Positions 50,672 to 62,316 of a stretch of 64,000 nt of DNA are shown here, piece by piece. The DNA lies in assembly GCF_014650175.1 (NCBI RefSeq), contig NZ_BMUL01000007.1:124001-188000 (forward strand), read 5' to 3'. How positions within the stretch are numbered: the first letter of the stretch is position 1; each line of letters opens with the position of its first letter. A program made the position numbers and the translations under genes. The notes beneath the pieces were generated by a model. That model did not search any database and was not told the DNA's origin. It saw only the letters and a list, made by a program, of their open reading frames with translations. This DNA is from Streptomyces termitum (GTDB lineage: Bacteria; Actinomycetota; Actinomycetes; Streptomycetales; Streptomycetaceae).

Positions 50672-52405
50672 ATGAGCACGAGTGACGACGACGGCAGACC
50701 CCTCGTCGACGGACGGTTCCGGCTGATATCCCGTCTCGGCAGCGGCGGCATGGGCACCGTGTGGCGGGCCCGCGACATCGCCCTCGACCGGGACGTCGCC
50801 CTCAAGGAGGTCCGCCCGCCCGACCCCGCCGACGAGGACGCCCACCCCGGCCTGACGGCCCAGCTGCGCACCCGCGCGGTCCGCGAGGCCCGCGCCCTCG
50901 CCCGGCTGTCGCACCCGCACGTGGTGACCGTCCACCACATCGTCGAGCCCGCCGACGGCTCGGCCCCGTGGATCGTCATGGAGCTCGTCGAGGGCAACTC
51001 GGTCGCCGACCGGCTCGCCGCCGGTCCGCTGCCCGTCCCCGAGGCCATCGTCCTCGGCCGGCAGGTCCTCGGCGCCCTGCGCGCCGCCCACGCCGCGGGC
51101 ATCCACCACCGCGACGTCAAACCCGCCAACGTGCTGCTGCGGGCCGGCGGCGGCGCCGTCCTCACCGACTTCGGCATCGCCGTCCTCGAAGAGGCCACCT
51201 CCCGGCTCACCGCCTCCGGCGACCTCATCGGCTCCGCCGAGTTCATCGCCCCCGAACGGATCCGCGGCGAGGAGGGCAACCCGGCCTCCGACCTGTGGTC
51301 CCTCGGCATGCTCCTGTACGTGGCGACCGAGGGCCACCACCCGCTGCGCCGCGCCACCAGCCTCGCCACCGTCGTCGCCGTCCTCGACGACCCGATCCCG
51401 CCGCCGGTCCGCTCCGGCGCCCTCGGCCCCGTCCTCACCCGGCTCCTGGTCCGCGACCCCGCCCAGCGCCCCGACGGCGAACTCCTCGACCGCCTCCTCG
51501 CCGAGGCCGCCACCGGCACCGCCCCGGCCGCCGCCGACCCCAGGACCCCCGCCGACCCCCGTACCGCCCCCGCCGACGCGATCCCGCCCGCCGTCCCCGC
51601 CGACGCCGTCCCCGCCCCCGCGGGCTTCGGGCCGCCGCTCACCGGCCCCGTGCCCTACCCGGCCGCCCCGCCCCACCCGTACGCCCACCCCGCCACCGCC
51701 CCCACCCCGGCCGGTCGCGCCCCCCTGACCGGGCGCCGCAGGCTCGCCGCCGTCGCCGGGGGCCTCGTGCTCGCCGCCTGCGTCGTGTTCTTCGGCAGCC
51801 GGTTCCTGCCCCTGGGCGACGGCGGCGACGGCGGCGACGGAGGGAACGACGCGAAGGGCCGCACCGGCGCCTCCGCCCCGCCCGCCACCGGCACCCGGAC
51901 CCCCGCCGCCACCCCCGGCGGGACCACGAAGGCCCCCGCCACCCCCGGCGGCTCCCTCCTCACCCCGGCCGGCATGCGCACCACCATCGCCGCCTTCAAG
52001 GAGGCCACCGGCACCTCCACCGTCAAGGCGATGTACGTCTACGACGAGTACGCCATCGCCGAGATCCCCACCCGGCAGGGGGCCAAGACCTACGACCGCT
52101 ACCAGTACCGGGACGGCGAGGTCAGCCGCCAGGGCGTCGGCGGCACCATCAGCTCCTCCCAGGCCGACCAGCAGCCCTTCGACCCCACCCGGATGCCCTG
52201 GGACGACCTGCCCGCGCTGATGAAGCGCGCCGACCGCGAGCTCAAGGTCGAGGAGCCCTTCAACCGGTACATGATCGTCAACCGCTGGACCTTCAACGAG
52301 AACCGCCCCACCCTCCTCGTCTACCGCACCAACGAGTACTCCGCCACCGGCTACCTCGCCGTCGACGCCGACGGGAAGGTCGTCCACAAGATGGTCGCCG
52401 ACTGA
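50672..52405 (+). CDS. Serine/threonine protein kinase (Hanks type) with extracellular domain
   Basis: Transmembrane signalling kinase of 577 residues. Catalytic domain 1-275: glycine loop RLGSGGMGTV (21-30), Lys45, Glu72, catalytic HRDVKPANV (146-154), DFG (166-168) and APE (193-195), all intact. A Pro/Ala-rich linker leads to one transmembrane helix (about 358-378), then a Gly/Asp and Thr/Pro linker and an extracellular domain of about 150 residues (FKEATGTSTVKAMYVYDEYA ... GYLAVDADGKVVHKMVAD). That domain has no PASTA repeat and is not one I can name. ATG 50672; no adjacent phosphatase gene. Confidence 0.92.
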   Translation: MSTSDDDGRPLVDGRFRLISRLGSGGMGTVWRARDIALDRDVALKEVRPPDPADEDAHPGLTAQLRTRAVREARALARLSHPHVVTVHHIVEPADGSAPWIVMELVEGNSVADRLAAGPLPVPEAIVLGRQVLGALRAAHAAGIHHRDVKPANVLLRAGGGAVLTDFGIAVLEEATSRLTASGDLIGSAEFIAPERIRGEEGNPASDLWSLGMLLYVATEGHHPLRRATSLATVVAVLDDPIPPPVRSGALGPVLTRLLVRDPAQRPDGELLDRLLAEAATGTAPAAADPRTPADPRTAPADAIPPAVPADAVPAPAGFGPPLTGPVPYPAAPPHPYAHPATAPTPAGRAPLTGRRRLAAVAGGLVLAACVVFFGSRFLPLGDGGDGGDGGNDAKGRTGASAPPATGTRTPAATPGGTTKAPATPGGSLLTPAGMRTTIAAFKEATGTSTVKAMYVYDEYAIAEIPTRQGAKTYDRYQYRDGEVSRQGVGGTISSSQADQQPFDPTRMPWDDLPALMKRADRELKVEEPFNRYMIVNRWTFNENRPTLLVYRTNEYSATGYLAVDADGKVVHKMVAD

Positions 52406-52412
52406 CCCGCCG

Positions 52413-52453
52413 CCCCGGTCCGGACGGCCCTCCGGGAACCGCCCGGACCGGGG
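52413..52453 (+). terminator. Hairpin between kinase and oligopeptidase genes, masking a ribosome site
   Basis: An 11-bp perfect stem CCCCGGTCCGG (52413-52423) / CCGGACCGGGG (52443-52453) with a 19-base loop. The right arm includes part of the GGGGGA ribosome site of the next gene, so it could act as terminator or as translation control. Confidence 0.55.
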
Positions 52454-52457
52454 GACA

Positions 52458-54491
52458 ATGGCCCGCGTGAACCGAGAAGACCCGTACCTGTGGCTGGAAG
52501 ACGTCGACGGCGAGGACGCCCTCGCCTGGGTGGCCGAGCGGAACGCCGAGACCGAGGCGGAGCTCGCCACCGCCCCCGGCTTCGACGCCCTCGCCGACCG
52601 CCTGCGCGAAGTGCTCGACGCCGTCGACCGCATCCCGTACACCACCCGCCGCGGCCCGCACCTCTACAACTTCTGGCAGGACGCCGACCACGTGCGCGGC
52701 GTCTGGCGGCGCACCACCCTGGAGCAGTACCGCAAGGACGCCCCCGAGTGGGACGTCCTCCTCGACCTCGACGCGCTCGCCGCGGCCGAGGACGAGAAGT
52801 GGGTGTGGGCCGGGGCCCAGGTGCGGCGCCCCGCCCGCGACCGGGCCCTGATCTCCCTCTCCCGCGACGGCGGCGACGCCGTCGTGGTCCGCGAGTTCGA
52901 CCTGCCCACCCGCTCCTTCGTCGCCGACGGCTTCACCGTCCCCGAGGCGAAGACCAGCATCGACTGGATCGACGACGACACCGTCTTCATCGGCACCGAC
53001 CACGGCCCCGGCTCCCTCACCGACTCCGGCTACCCCCGCACCGTCCGCCGCTGGCGGCGCGGCACCCCGCTCGCCGAGGCCGTCACCGTCTTCGAGGGCG
53101 AGGCCGCCGACGTCTCCGCCTGGGGCTGGTACGACGACACCCCCGGCCACGAGCGCGCCTTCGTCGGCCGCTCCCTCGACTTCTACCGCAGCGAGACCCA
53201 CCTCCTCACCGCCGACGACACCCTCGTCCGGATCGAGGTCCCCGAGGACGCCGACGTCCACGCCCACCGCCGGCACCTCCTCGTCACCCCCAAGTCGCCC
53301 TGGCTCGGCCACCCCGCCGGCTCCCTCCTCGCCTTCGGCCTCGACGCCTTCCTCGCCGGCGACCGCACCGCCGAGGCCCTCTTCACCCCCGACGAGCGGA
53401 CCGCGCTCGCCGGCCACTCCTGGACCCGCCACCACCTGGTCCTGGAGACCATGCGGGACGTCAGCACCCGCATCGAGGTCCTCACCCCGCTCCCCGAGGG
53501 CGGCTGGTCGCGGGCCCCGCTCGCCGACGTGCCCCCGCTGTCGGCGGTCACCGTCACCGACACCGAACCCGACGCCTCCGACGAGTACTTCCTCGACGTC
53601 TCCGGCTTCCTCCAGCCCTCCACCCTCACCCGGGGCACCATCGGCGGCGACACCGAGGTCCTGCGCCAGGCCCCCGCCCGCTTCGACGCCGAAGGACTCA
53701 CCGTCGAGCAGTCCTTCGCCACCTCCGAGGACGGCACCCGCGTCCCGTACTTCGTCATCGGCCCCGACCGGACCGACGGCGCCGCCCGGGAACCCGGCCC
53801 CACCCTCCTCTACGGCTACGGCGGCTTCGAGGTCTCCCTCACCCCGGGCTACGCGGCGCTCACCGGCCGCGGCTGGCTGGAGACCGGCGGCACGTACGTC
53901 ATCGCCAACATCCGCGGCGGCGGCGAGTACGGCCCCGCCTGGCACCAGGCCGCGCTCGGCGCCCACCGGCACCGCGCCTTCGAGGACTTCGCCGCCGTCG
54001 CCCGGGACCTCGTCGCCCGCGGTATCACCACCCCCGGCCTGCTCGGCGCCTCCGGCGGCAGCAACGGCGGCCTCCTCATGGGCGCCATGCTCACCCGCTA
54101 CCCCGAGCTGTTCGGCGCGATCGTCTGCCAGGTGCCGCTGCTCGACATGACCCGCTTCCACAAGCTCCTCGCCGGGGCCTCCTGGATCGCCGAGTACGGC
54201 GACCCCGACGACGAGGCCGACCTGCCGCACCTGCTCGACCTCTCCCCGTACCACCGCATCGAGCCCGCCGCGGCCTACCCGCCCGTCCTGCTCACCACCT
54301 CCACCCGCGACGACCGGGTCCACCCCGGCCACGCCCGCAAGGCGGCGGCCCGGCTGCGCGCGCTGGGCCACCCCGTCCTCTTCCACGAGAACACCGGCGG
54401 CGGCCACGCGGGCGCCACCGACAACGCGCAGGCCGCCCGCAACCAGGCCCTCGTCTACACCTTCCTGCGCACCCGCCTCACCGGGAAGTAA
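52458..54491 (+). CDS. Prolyl oligopeptidase family serine peptidase (S9A)
   Basis: Cytoplasmic serine peptidase of 677 residues that cleaves short peptides, usually after proline. The N-terminus has DPYLWLEDVDGEDALAWVAERN, the family marker, followed by a beta-propeller region, then the alpha/beta-hydrolase domain: LLYGYGGFEVSLTPGY, ANIRGGGEYGPAWHQAAL, nucleophile GASGGSNGGLLMG, acid in TTSTRDDRVHPGHA and histidine in ENTGGGHAGATDN. All three catalytic positions are present. ATG 52458; its ribosome site lies within the right arm of a hairpin. Confidence 0.94.
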   Translation: MARVNREDPYLWLEDVDGEDALAWVAERNAETEAELATAPGFDALADRLREVLDAVDRIPYTTRRGPHLYNFWQDADHVRGVWRRTTLEQYRKDAPEWDVLLDLDALAAAEDEKWVWAGAQVRRPARDRALISLSRDGGDAVVVREFDLPTRSFVADGFTVPEAKTSIDWIDDDTVFIGTDHGPGSLTDSGYPRTVRRWRRGTPLAEAVTVFEGEAADVSAWGWYDDTPGHERAFVGRSLDFYRSETHLLTADDTLVRIEVPEDADVHAHRRHLLVTPKSPWLGHPAGSLLAFGLDAFLAGDRTAEALFTPDERTALAGHSWTRHHLVLETMRDVSTRIEVLTPLPEGGWSRAPLADVPPLSAVTVTDTEPDASDEYFLDVSGFLQPSTLTRGTIGGDTEVLRQAPARFDAEGLTVEQSFATSEDGTRVPYFVIGPDRTDGAAREPGPTLLYGYGGFEVSLTPGYAALTGRGWLETGGTYVIANIRGGGEYGPAWHQAALGAHRHRAFEDFAAVARDLVARGITTPGLLGASGGSNGGLLMGAMLTRYPELFGAIVCQVPLLDMTRFHKLLAGASWIAEYGDPDDEADLPHLLDLSPYHRIEPAAAYPPVLLTTSTRDDRVHPGHARKAAARLRALGHPVLFHENTGGGHAGATDNAQAARNQALVYTFLRTRLTGK

Positions 54492-54499
54492 GGGAGGAC

Positions 54500-55483
54500 T
54501 CAGAGCCAGCCGTGCCGCTGCGCCTGGAGCGCCAGCTGGAACCGGTTCCCCGCGCCCAGCCGGGCCATCAGGACCTGGATCCGGCGGAAGAGGGTGCGGC
54601 GGCTGACCCCGATCTCCCGGGCGATCACCTCGTCCGCCGCGCCCCCGGCCAGCAGCCACAGCAGCCGCCGGTCGGCCGGCGCGAGGCCGCCCGGGAGCGC
54701 GGTGCGGCCGTGCAGGGGCAGCGCCTCCCGCCACGACTGCTCGAAGAGCGCCACCAGCGCCGACAGCAGTCCGCACGGCTGCACCACCAGCATCGTGTTG
54801 TGCACGTCCGCCTCCCTGATCGACAGCGAGACCAGCGCGTACGCGTCGTCGATGATCACCAGCTTCACCGGCACCGACGGCAGCACCCGCGCCTGCTCGC
54901 CGGCCGCCACCACCCGCTCGATCGACTCCTCCAGGTGCCCCGGCTGCTCCAGCGAGGCCCGCGAGTACACCACCCGCTGGACGACCCCCCGCGCCAGGGT
55001 GGCCAGCGCGTCGTCGGTCGACCCGTCGATCGGGAAGTACGGCGGTGAGTCCAGCTGTCGGATCCGGTGCCGGGCGCTCGCCCACGCCTGCCGCATCCGG
55101 GGCCCGATCGCCTCCCCGGTCACCACCTCCACCAGGTCGTCGTTGTACGCGGCCAGCCGCTGCCGCCGGAACGACTCGAACGCGCCGCCCACCGTGATCC
55201 GCGACTCGTCCAGCTCCGCCGCCCGGTGCCGCCCCAGGATCTCCAGGCCCGCCGCCGGCGGCACCGGCGCCACCGTGTCGCCCGCGTCCACCACCGGACT
55301 CGCCAGCCCCGCGTCGACCAGCTCCCCGTACGCCGCCGCCAGCGCGGGCCCGTCCAGACCGGCCGCCGCGCCGACCTCCCGCAGCGGCGCCGGGGCCCGC
55401 TCCAGGAGCGTCAGGTACACCCCCGCCGCATCCCCGCCGAGCCCCAGGAGCCGCAGCGCCTCGCCCAGTCTCGCGTTCGCCAT
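54500..55483 (-). CDS. Helix-turn-helix regulator (TrmB-like N-terminus, LuxR-like C-terminus)
   Basis: A 327-residue regulator. The N-terminal part (RLLGLGGDAAGVYLTLLERAPAPLREV) resembles the TrmB winged helix; the middle has a PLD-like ligand region (VVQRVVYSRASLEQPGHLEE, KLVIIDDAYALVSLS). The C-terminus is a LuxR-type helix-turn-helix: LAPADRRLLWLLAGGAADEVIAREIGVSRRTLFRRIQVL (in outline) and LGAGNRFQLALQAQRHGWL. This architecture is common in Streptomyces. ATG 55483 (MANARLGEAL). Divergent from the aminopeptidase P gene; targets unknown. Confidence 0.87.
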   Translation of the reverse strand: MANARLGEALRLLGLGGDAAGVYLTLLERAPAPLREVGAAAGLDGPALAAAYGELVDAGLASPVVDAGDTVAPVPPAAGLEILGRHRAAELDESRITVGGAFESFRRQRLAAYNDDLVEVVTGEAIGPRMRQAWASARHRIRQLDSPPYFPIDGSTDDALATLARGVVQRVVYSRASLEQPGHLEESIERVVAAGEQARVLPSVPVKLVIIDDAYALVSLSIREADVHNTMLVVQPCGLLSALVALFEQSWREALPLHGRTALPGGLAPADRRLLWLLAGGAADEVIAREIGVSRRTLFRRIQVLMARLGAGNRFQLALQAQRHGWL

Positions 55484-55638
55484 GCCCCCATTCTGACCCC
55501 GCCGCGACCACCCCGGTGTCCGATCCGTGCCACTGGCACTCCCCGGCCCCACCGCGTTCCGCGCCGGGCTACGGTCCGTGGGCCGCCGACGACCGGCGGC
55601 ACGGGACACCCCCGACGAACCAGACGAAGGAGCACGAC

Positions 55639-57051
55639 GTGGCGAAGGGTCGCAAGAACGGCCTGTACGACGGGATCTCCCCGGAGCTCTCCGCGCTCAT
55701 GCGCACCGGCTGGGCCGACACCGAACGGCACGACCTGACCCCCTCCGAGCAGGCGCCGTACGCCGCCGCCCGCCGCGAGGCGCTCTCCGCGCGCTTCCCC
55801 GGCGAGCGCCTGGTGATCCCGTCCGGCAACCTCAAGGTCCGCTCGAACGACGACACCTACCCCTTCCGGCCGCACTCCGCCTACGTCCACATGACCGGCG
55901 ACCAGGCCCGCGACTGCGCCCTCGTCCTGGAGCCCCGCGAGGGCGGCGGCCACGACGCGTACGGCTACGTCCTGCCGCGCGACGGCCGCGACGACGACAC
56001 CTTCTGGATCGGCTACACCGCCGAACTGTGGATGGGCCGCCGGCTCTCCCTCGCCGAGGCCGAGCGCGTCCTCGGCCTGGCCTGCCGCGACGTCCGCGAG
56101 CTCCCCGCCCACCTGGCCGCCGGCGCCGGCGTCCCCACCCGGATCCTGCGCGGCGTCGACGCCGCCCTGGAGGCGGTCCTCACCACCGACGAGGAGCGCG
56201 ACACCGAGCTGGAGGACGCCCTCAGCGAGCTGCGCCTGGTCAAGGACGCCTGGGAGATCGGCGAACTCCGCAAGGCCGTCGACTCCACCGTCCGCGGCTT
56301 CACCGACGCCGTCGGCGACCTGTCGACCGCCGTCGCCACCTCCGAGCGGTGGATCGAGGGCACCTTCTTCCGCCGCGCCCGCCTGGAGGGCAACTCCGTC
56401 GGCTACGGCTCCATCTGCGCCGCCGGCGACCACGCCACGATCATGCACTGGACCTCCAACGACGGCCCGGTCCGCCCCGGCGAGCTGCTCCTCCTCGACG
56501 CGGGCGTGGAGACCCACTCCCTCTACACCGCCGACGTCACCCGCACCCTCCCCATCAGCGGCACCTTCACCGACGTCCAGCGCACGGCGTACGACGCCGT
56601 GTACGCCGCCCAGCAGGCCGGCTTCGACGCGGTGAAGCCCGGCGCCCCCTACCGCGCCTTCCACGAGGCGGCCCAGCGCCACCTGGCCGCCCAGCTGGTG
56701 GAGTGGGGCTTCATCGAGGGCCCGGTCGACCGCGCGTACGAGCTCGGCCTCCAGCGCCGCTTCACCATGGCCGGCACCGGCCACATGCTCGGCCTCGACG
56801 TCCACGACTGCGCCTCCGCGCGCAACGAGGAGTACGTCGACGGCGTCCTGGAGCCGGGCATGGTCCTCACCGTCGAGCCCGGCCTCTACTTCCAGCCCGA
56901 CGACCTGACCGTCCCCGCCGAGTGGCGCGGCATCGGCGTCCGCATCGAGGACGACCTGCTGGTCACCGAGGACGGCCACGAGAACCTCTCCGCCGGACTG
57001 CCCCGCACCTCCGCCGAGGTCGAGGAGTGGATGGCCCGCGTCGCCGGGTGA
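55639..57051 (+). CDS. pepP: Aminopeptidase P family metallopeptidase (Xaa-Pro aminopeptidase)
   Basis: Pita-bread-fold dimetal peptidase (M24B) that removes an N-terminal residue preceding proline. The 470-residue product has the N-terminal domain (VIPSGNLKVRSNDDTYPFRPHS) and then the five metal ligands: Asp in LLLLDAGVE, Asp in TADVTRTLP, His in GTGHMLGLDVHD, Glu in LTVEPGLYF and Glu in RIEDDLLVTEDG. GTG 55639 is chosen for the AAGGAG ribosome site upstream. A very strong terminator follows. Confidence 0.93.
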   Translation: MAKGRKNGLYDGISPELSALMRTGWADTERHDLTPSEQAPYAAARREALSARFPGERLVIPSGNLKVRSNDDTYPFRPHSAYVHMTGDQARDCALVLEPREGGGHDAYGYVLPRDGRDDDTFWIGYTAELWMGRRLSLAEAERVLGLACRDVRELPAHLAAGAGVPTRILRGVDAALEAVLTTDEERDTELEDALSELRLVKDAWEIGELRKAVDSTVRGFTDAVGDLSTAVATSERWIEGTFFRRARLEGNSVGYGSICAAGDHATIMHWTSNDGPVRPGELLLLDAGVETHSLYTADVTRTLPISGTFTDVQRTAYDAVYAAQQAGFDAVKPGAPYRAFHEAAQRHLAAQLVEWGFIEGPVDRAYELGLQRRFTMAGTGHMLGLDVHDCASARNEEYVDGVLEPGMVLTVEPGLYFQPDDLTVPAEWRGIGVRIEDDLLVTEDGHENLSAGLPRTSAEVEEWMARVAG

Positions 57052-57058
57052 CCCCTCC

Positions 57059-57110
57059 GGGGGCCGCGCGGGGGTGCCGGTTGTGCGGCCGGCACCCCCG
57101 CGCGGCCCCC
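57059..57110 (+). terminator. Very strong terminator after pepP
   Basis: A perfect 22-bp stem (57059-57080 with 57089-57110) and an 8-base loop TTGTGCGG, beginning eight bases past the stop codon. It is the longest perfect loop-bearing hairpin noticed in the window. Confidence 0.92.
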
Positions 57111-57152
57111 TCCACCCGGCGGTCCCGGGGCCGCCGGGCCCATGATGGGGGC

Positions 57153-59949
<2,797 letters not shown>

Positions 59950-60157
59950 ACGGGACCGGGCGGGGCGCGGAGGGGGCTCACCAGGGCCGGGACCGAACGG
60001 GGACTCGGGCGCGGCGGGGCTTCTCGTACGGGCGTCCGGGGCACCTTCGGCCATGGGTTCACCGATTCAGGTGACTGAGGCGGAGGCGAAACGTCCCTGC
60101 CGTGGCGGCGGCGGCCACGCTCGACCTGACACTGGTCCCGTTCCTGGGGAGCGTCCG

Positions 60158-60550
60158 ATGCAGCTGATCCCCCGTCATGACCCCCATCTCGCCGTCCGGT
60201 CGGCCGGCGGTCTGACCGTCGCCGTGCTCCGCGGCGAGCTGGACCTCGTCCTGGTCCGCCACCTGAGGCCCGAACTCGACGCGCTCGTCCGCGAATCCGC
60301 CGCCCTGGCCCTCGACGTCCGGCCCCTCGGCTTCTGCGACGCCACCGGCCTCGGCCTGCTCGCCCACTGCGCCCGGGGCGTCCGCGCGCGCGGCGCGCAC
60401 TGGCAACTCGTCGGCGACCAGACCTGGTTCCTGCGCCTGGTCCGGCTCACCGACCTCGGCGACCTCCTGCGGCCCGAACCCGCCCTGCGCGCCCTGCCCG
60501 CCGCCCCCTGGGCGTCCTGCTCCCGCGCCGGGGCCGACCACCCCCTCTGA
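60158..60550 (+). CDS. STAS-domain protein (anti-sigma factor antagonist-like)
   Basis: A 130-residue STAS protein of the SpoIIAA/RsbV type, which binds an anti-sigma factor to free a stress sigma factor. Blocks: VRSAGGLTVAVLRGELDLVL, ALALDVRPLGFCDATGLGLLAHCARGVRARG (in outline). The phosphorylation-site loop reads CDATGL; the usual DSSG or DSTG serine is replaced by Ala followed by Thr, so phosphorylation, if any, would be on Thr. The C-terminal ACS-rich tail is unusual. ATG 60158 follows GGGGAG; a start at 60053 would add 35 residues unlike the fold. Confidence 0.82.
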   Translation: MQLIPRHDPHLAVRSAGGLTVAVLRGELDLVLVRHLRPELDALVRESAALALDVRPLGFCDATGLGLLAHCARGVRARGAHWQLVGDQTWFLRLVRLTDLGDLLRPEPALRALPAAPWASCSRAGADHPL

Positions 60551-60627
60551 CGGCCCCGCGCCACGGGGCGGCCGGGCGGCCCGGGAAACGCGTGGACCGG
60601 CCGGGCCGGGCGCGTGATGATGGGCGG

Positions 60628-61230
60628 ATGACCGCGCAGACGCCCCCGCCCGTGGACACCCTCCTCGTCGTCGACGTCCAGTCGGCCTTCGTCACCGGAC
60701 CGGGCGCGGTGCCCGGCGCGGACCGGCTGGCCGACCGCACCGCCGACCTGATCGCGCGCGCCCGCGCCGCCGGCGCGCTCGTCGTCCACCTCCAGAACGA
60801 CGGGCCGCCCGGAGCCGAGGACGAGCCGCACACCCCCGGCTGGGAACTGCACCACGCGGTGGTCCCCGGCCCGGCCGAGACGGTGGTCCGCAAGCCGCAC
60901 GACGACGGCTTCCGGGACACCGGTCTCGGCGCCCTCCTGGACGGCCACGGCAGCCGGGCCGTCGCCGTCTGCGGGGTCATGTCGGAGATGTGCGTCCGCG
61001 CCACCGCCCGTACGGCCCTGGACCGGGGCCACCGGGTCGTGGTGCCGCACGACGCCCACGCCACCCAGGACTGCCCGGCGGTCCCCGGCGTCAGCGACGC
61101 CGTCCCGGCGGCGGTGGTCTCCCGCGTCGCCGCCTACTCGCTCGGCTCCGACGCGGAGGTCACCGTCCCGGCCGCCGCCGTGACCTTCACCGCCCCCGCC
61201 CGCACGGGTGTGCGAGGATCCGCCGGGTGA
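60628..61230 (+). CDS. Isochorismatase-like cysteine hydrolase
   Basis: Cysteine hydrolase of the isochorismatase/nicotinamidase superfamily, 200 residues. The triad is visible: Asp in LLVVDVQSAFV, Lys in VVRKPHDDGFRDTG and Cys in CGVMSEMCVRATA. The substrate cannot be told; relatives hydrolyse isochorismate, nicotinamide or biuret-type amides. ATG 60628. Its stop overlaps the GNAT gene start (GTGA), so the two are translated together. Confidence 0.9.
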   Translation: MTAQTPPPVDTLLVVDVQSAFVTGPGAVPGADRLADRTADLIARARAAGALVVHLQNDGPPGAEDEPHTPGWELHHAVVPGPAETVVRKPHDDGFRDTGLGALLDGHGSRAVAVCGVMSEMCVRATARTALDRGHRVVVPHDAHATQDCPAVPGVSDAVPAAVVSRVAAYSLGSDAEVTVPAAAVTFTAPARTGVRGSAG

Positions 61231-61745
61231 CCACGCTCCGCTTCCGCCCGGCCGCCGAGGCCGACCTCGCCACCCTCGTCCGGCTCCGCGACGACGCCGC
61301 CCGCTGGATGCTCGACCGGGGCGTCACGGGCCAGTGGCGGCCCGGCGAACTCGGCGAGGACCACTTCCGCCGGGTCATGGCGCACGGCGAGGTCTGGCTC
61401 GCCGAGACCGGCGGGCGCACCGCCGGGGCCTGGGAGCTGTGGTGGGAGGACGAGGCCGCGTGGGGCGCCCGGCCGCCCGTCGCCGGGTACGTCCACCGGC
61501 TGATGACCGACCACCGCACGGCCCCGCCCGGCACCGGCCGCCTCCTCCTCGCCGCCGCCGAGCGCCGCACCGCCGAGACCGGCCGCACCCGCGTCCGCCT
61601 CGACTGCCTGGCCGCCAACCCGCGCCTCACCGCCTACTACGAGACGGCCGGCTACCGCCTGGTCGGCCACAAGACGGGCAAGCCCCAGCCCGGCGGCCCC
61701 CCGAAGTCCTTCGCCCTCCTGGAGAAGGACCTGGCCGTCCGTTAG
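61227..61745 (+). CDS. GNAT family N-acetyltransferase
   Basis: Acetyl-CoA-dependent acetyltransferase of 172 residues. Motif D/C region: LRFRPAAEADLATLVRLRDDAARWML (in outline). The acetyl-CoA loop R/QxxGxG/A is PPGTGRLLLAAAERRT, followed by RLDCLAANPRLTAYYETAGYRLVGH, the typical GNAT C-terminal motif B. GTG 61227 overlaps the preceding stop codon by three bases. Its 3' end overlaps the end of the convergent AhpD-like gene by four bases. Acceptor substrate unknown. Confidence 0.9.
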   Translation: MTTLRFRPAAEADLATLVRLRDDAARWMLDRGVTGQWRPGELGEDHFRRVMAHGEVWLAETGGRTAGAWELWWEDEAAWGARPPVAGYVHRLMTDHRTAPPGTGRLLLAAAERRTAETGRTRVRLDCLAANPRLTAYYETAGYRLVGHKTGKPQPGGPPKSFALLEKDLAVR

Positions 61746-62284
61746 TCCCCGGAGGGCTCCGGCTGGATGCCCGCCAGCAGGTTGAAGGCGCCGGTCAGCA
61801 GGTTGAGGCTGACCACGCCGACGACCTCGGCGATCACCCGGTCGCTCCAGCCGTGCGCCCGGACCCCGGCGACGTCGGAGTCGTCGAGCGCGCCCGGTTC
61901 GGCGAGGACCTTGAGGGCGAGGGCGATCAGGGCCGCCTCGCGGGGGTCGGTGGAGGTGCCCTGGCGGGCCAGGGCGATGTCGGAGTCGGTCAGCCCGGCC
62001 GCCCGCCCCGCCGCCTCGTGCGCCTCGCGGCAGGTGCCGCAGCCGATCCACTCCTGGACCGCGAGCGACAGCTTCTCGCTGAGCGCGCGGGGGATCTTCA
62101 CCCGCTTCATCGCCCGGGACAGGCTGAGGTATCCCTCGATCATCGCGGGGGAGTTGGCCATCGTGGAGACCATCTCGCCCGCCGAACCGTGCCGTTCGAC
62201 GATGTCCGCGAGCAGTTCGCGGGCCCGGCCCTGGGCCAGGTCGGGGGTGAGCGCCGGCAGCCGGCGGGTGCTGGTCGTGGTCAT
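61742..62284 (-). CDS. Carboxymuconolactone decarboxylase/AhpD-like protein
   Basis: Helical protein of 180 residues in the CMD/AhpD family. The redox motif is IGCGTCREAHEAAGRAAGL, with the two cysteines as CxxC followed by the His expected in alkylhydroperoxidases. The second part (VIAEVVGVVSLNLLTGAFNLLAG) is the family's C-terminal helix. A peroxidase or disulfide-linked redox role is likely. ATG 62284 follows a strong GAGGAGG ribosome site, and immediately upstream of that is a CsoR/CstR-type operator (62300-62316), suggesting control by copper or persulfide stress. Confidence 0.88.
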   Translation of the reverse strand: MTTTSTRRLPALTPDLAQGRARELLADIVERHGSAGEMVSTMANSPAMIEGYLSLSRAMKRVKIPRALSEKLSLAVQEWIGCGTCREAHEAAGRAAGLTDSDIALARQGTSTDPREAALIALALKVLAEPGALDDSDVAGVRAHGWSDRVIAEVVGVVSLNLLTGAFNLLAGIQPEPSGD

Positions 62285-62299
62285 GCGTTCCTCCTCTGG

Positions 62300-62316
62300 A
62301 TACCCGTAGGGGGTAT
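62300..62316 (-). promoter_or_regulatory. CsoR/CstR-type operator
   Basis: ATACCC-GTAGG-GGGTAT, a 6-bp-arm inverted repeat whose GC centre and TACCC/GGGTA arms match CsoR-family operators. It abuts the ribosome site of the AhpD-like gene and overlaps a likely -10 box (TTATAC on the minus strand). Confidence 0.65.
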
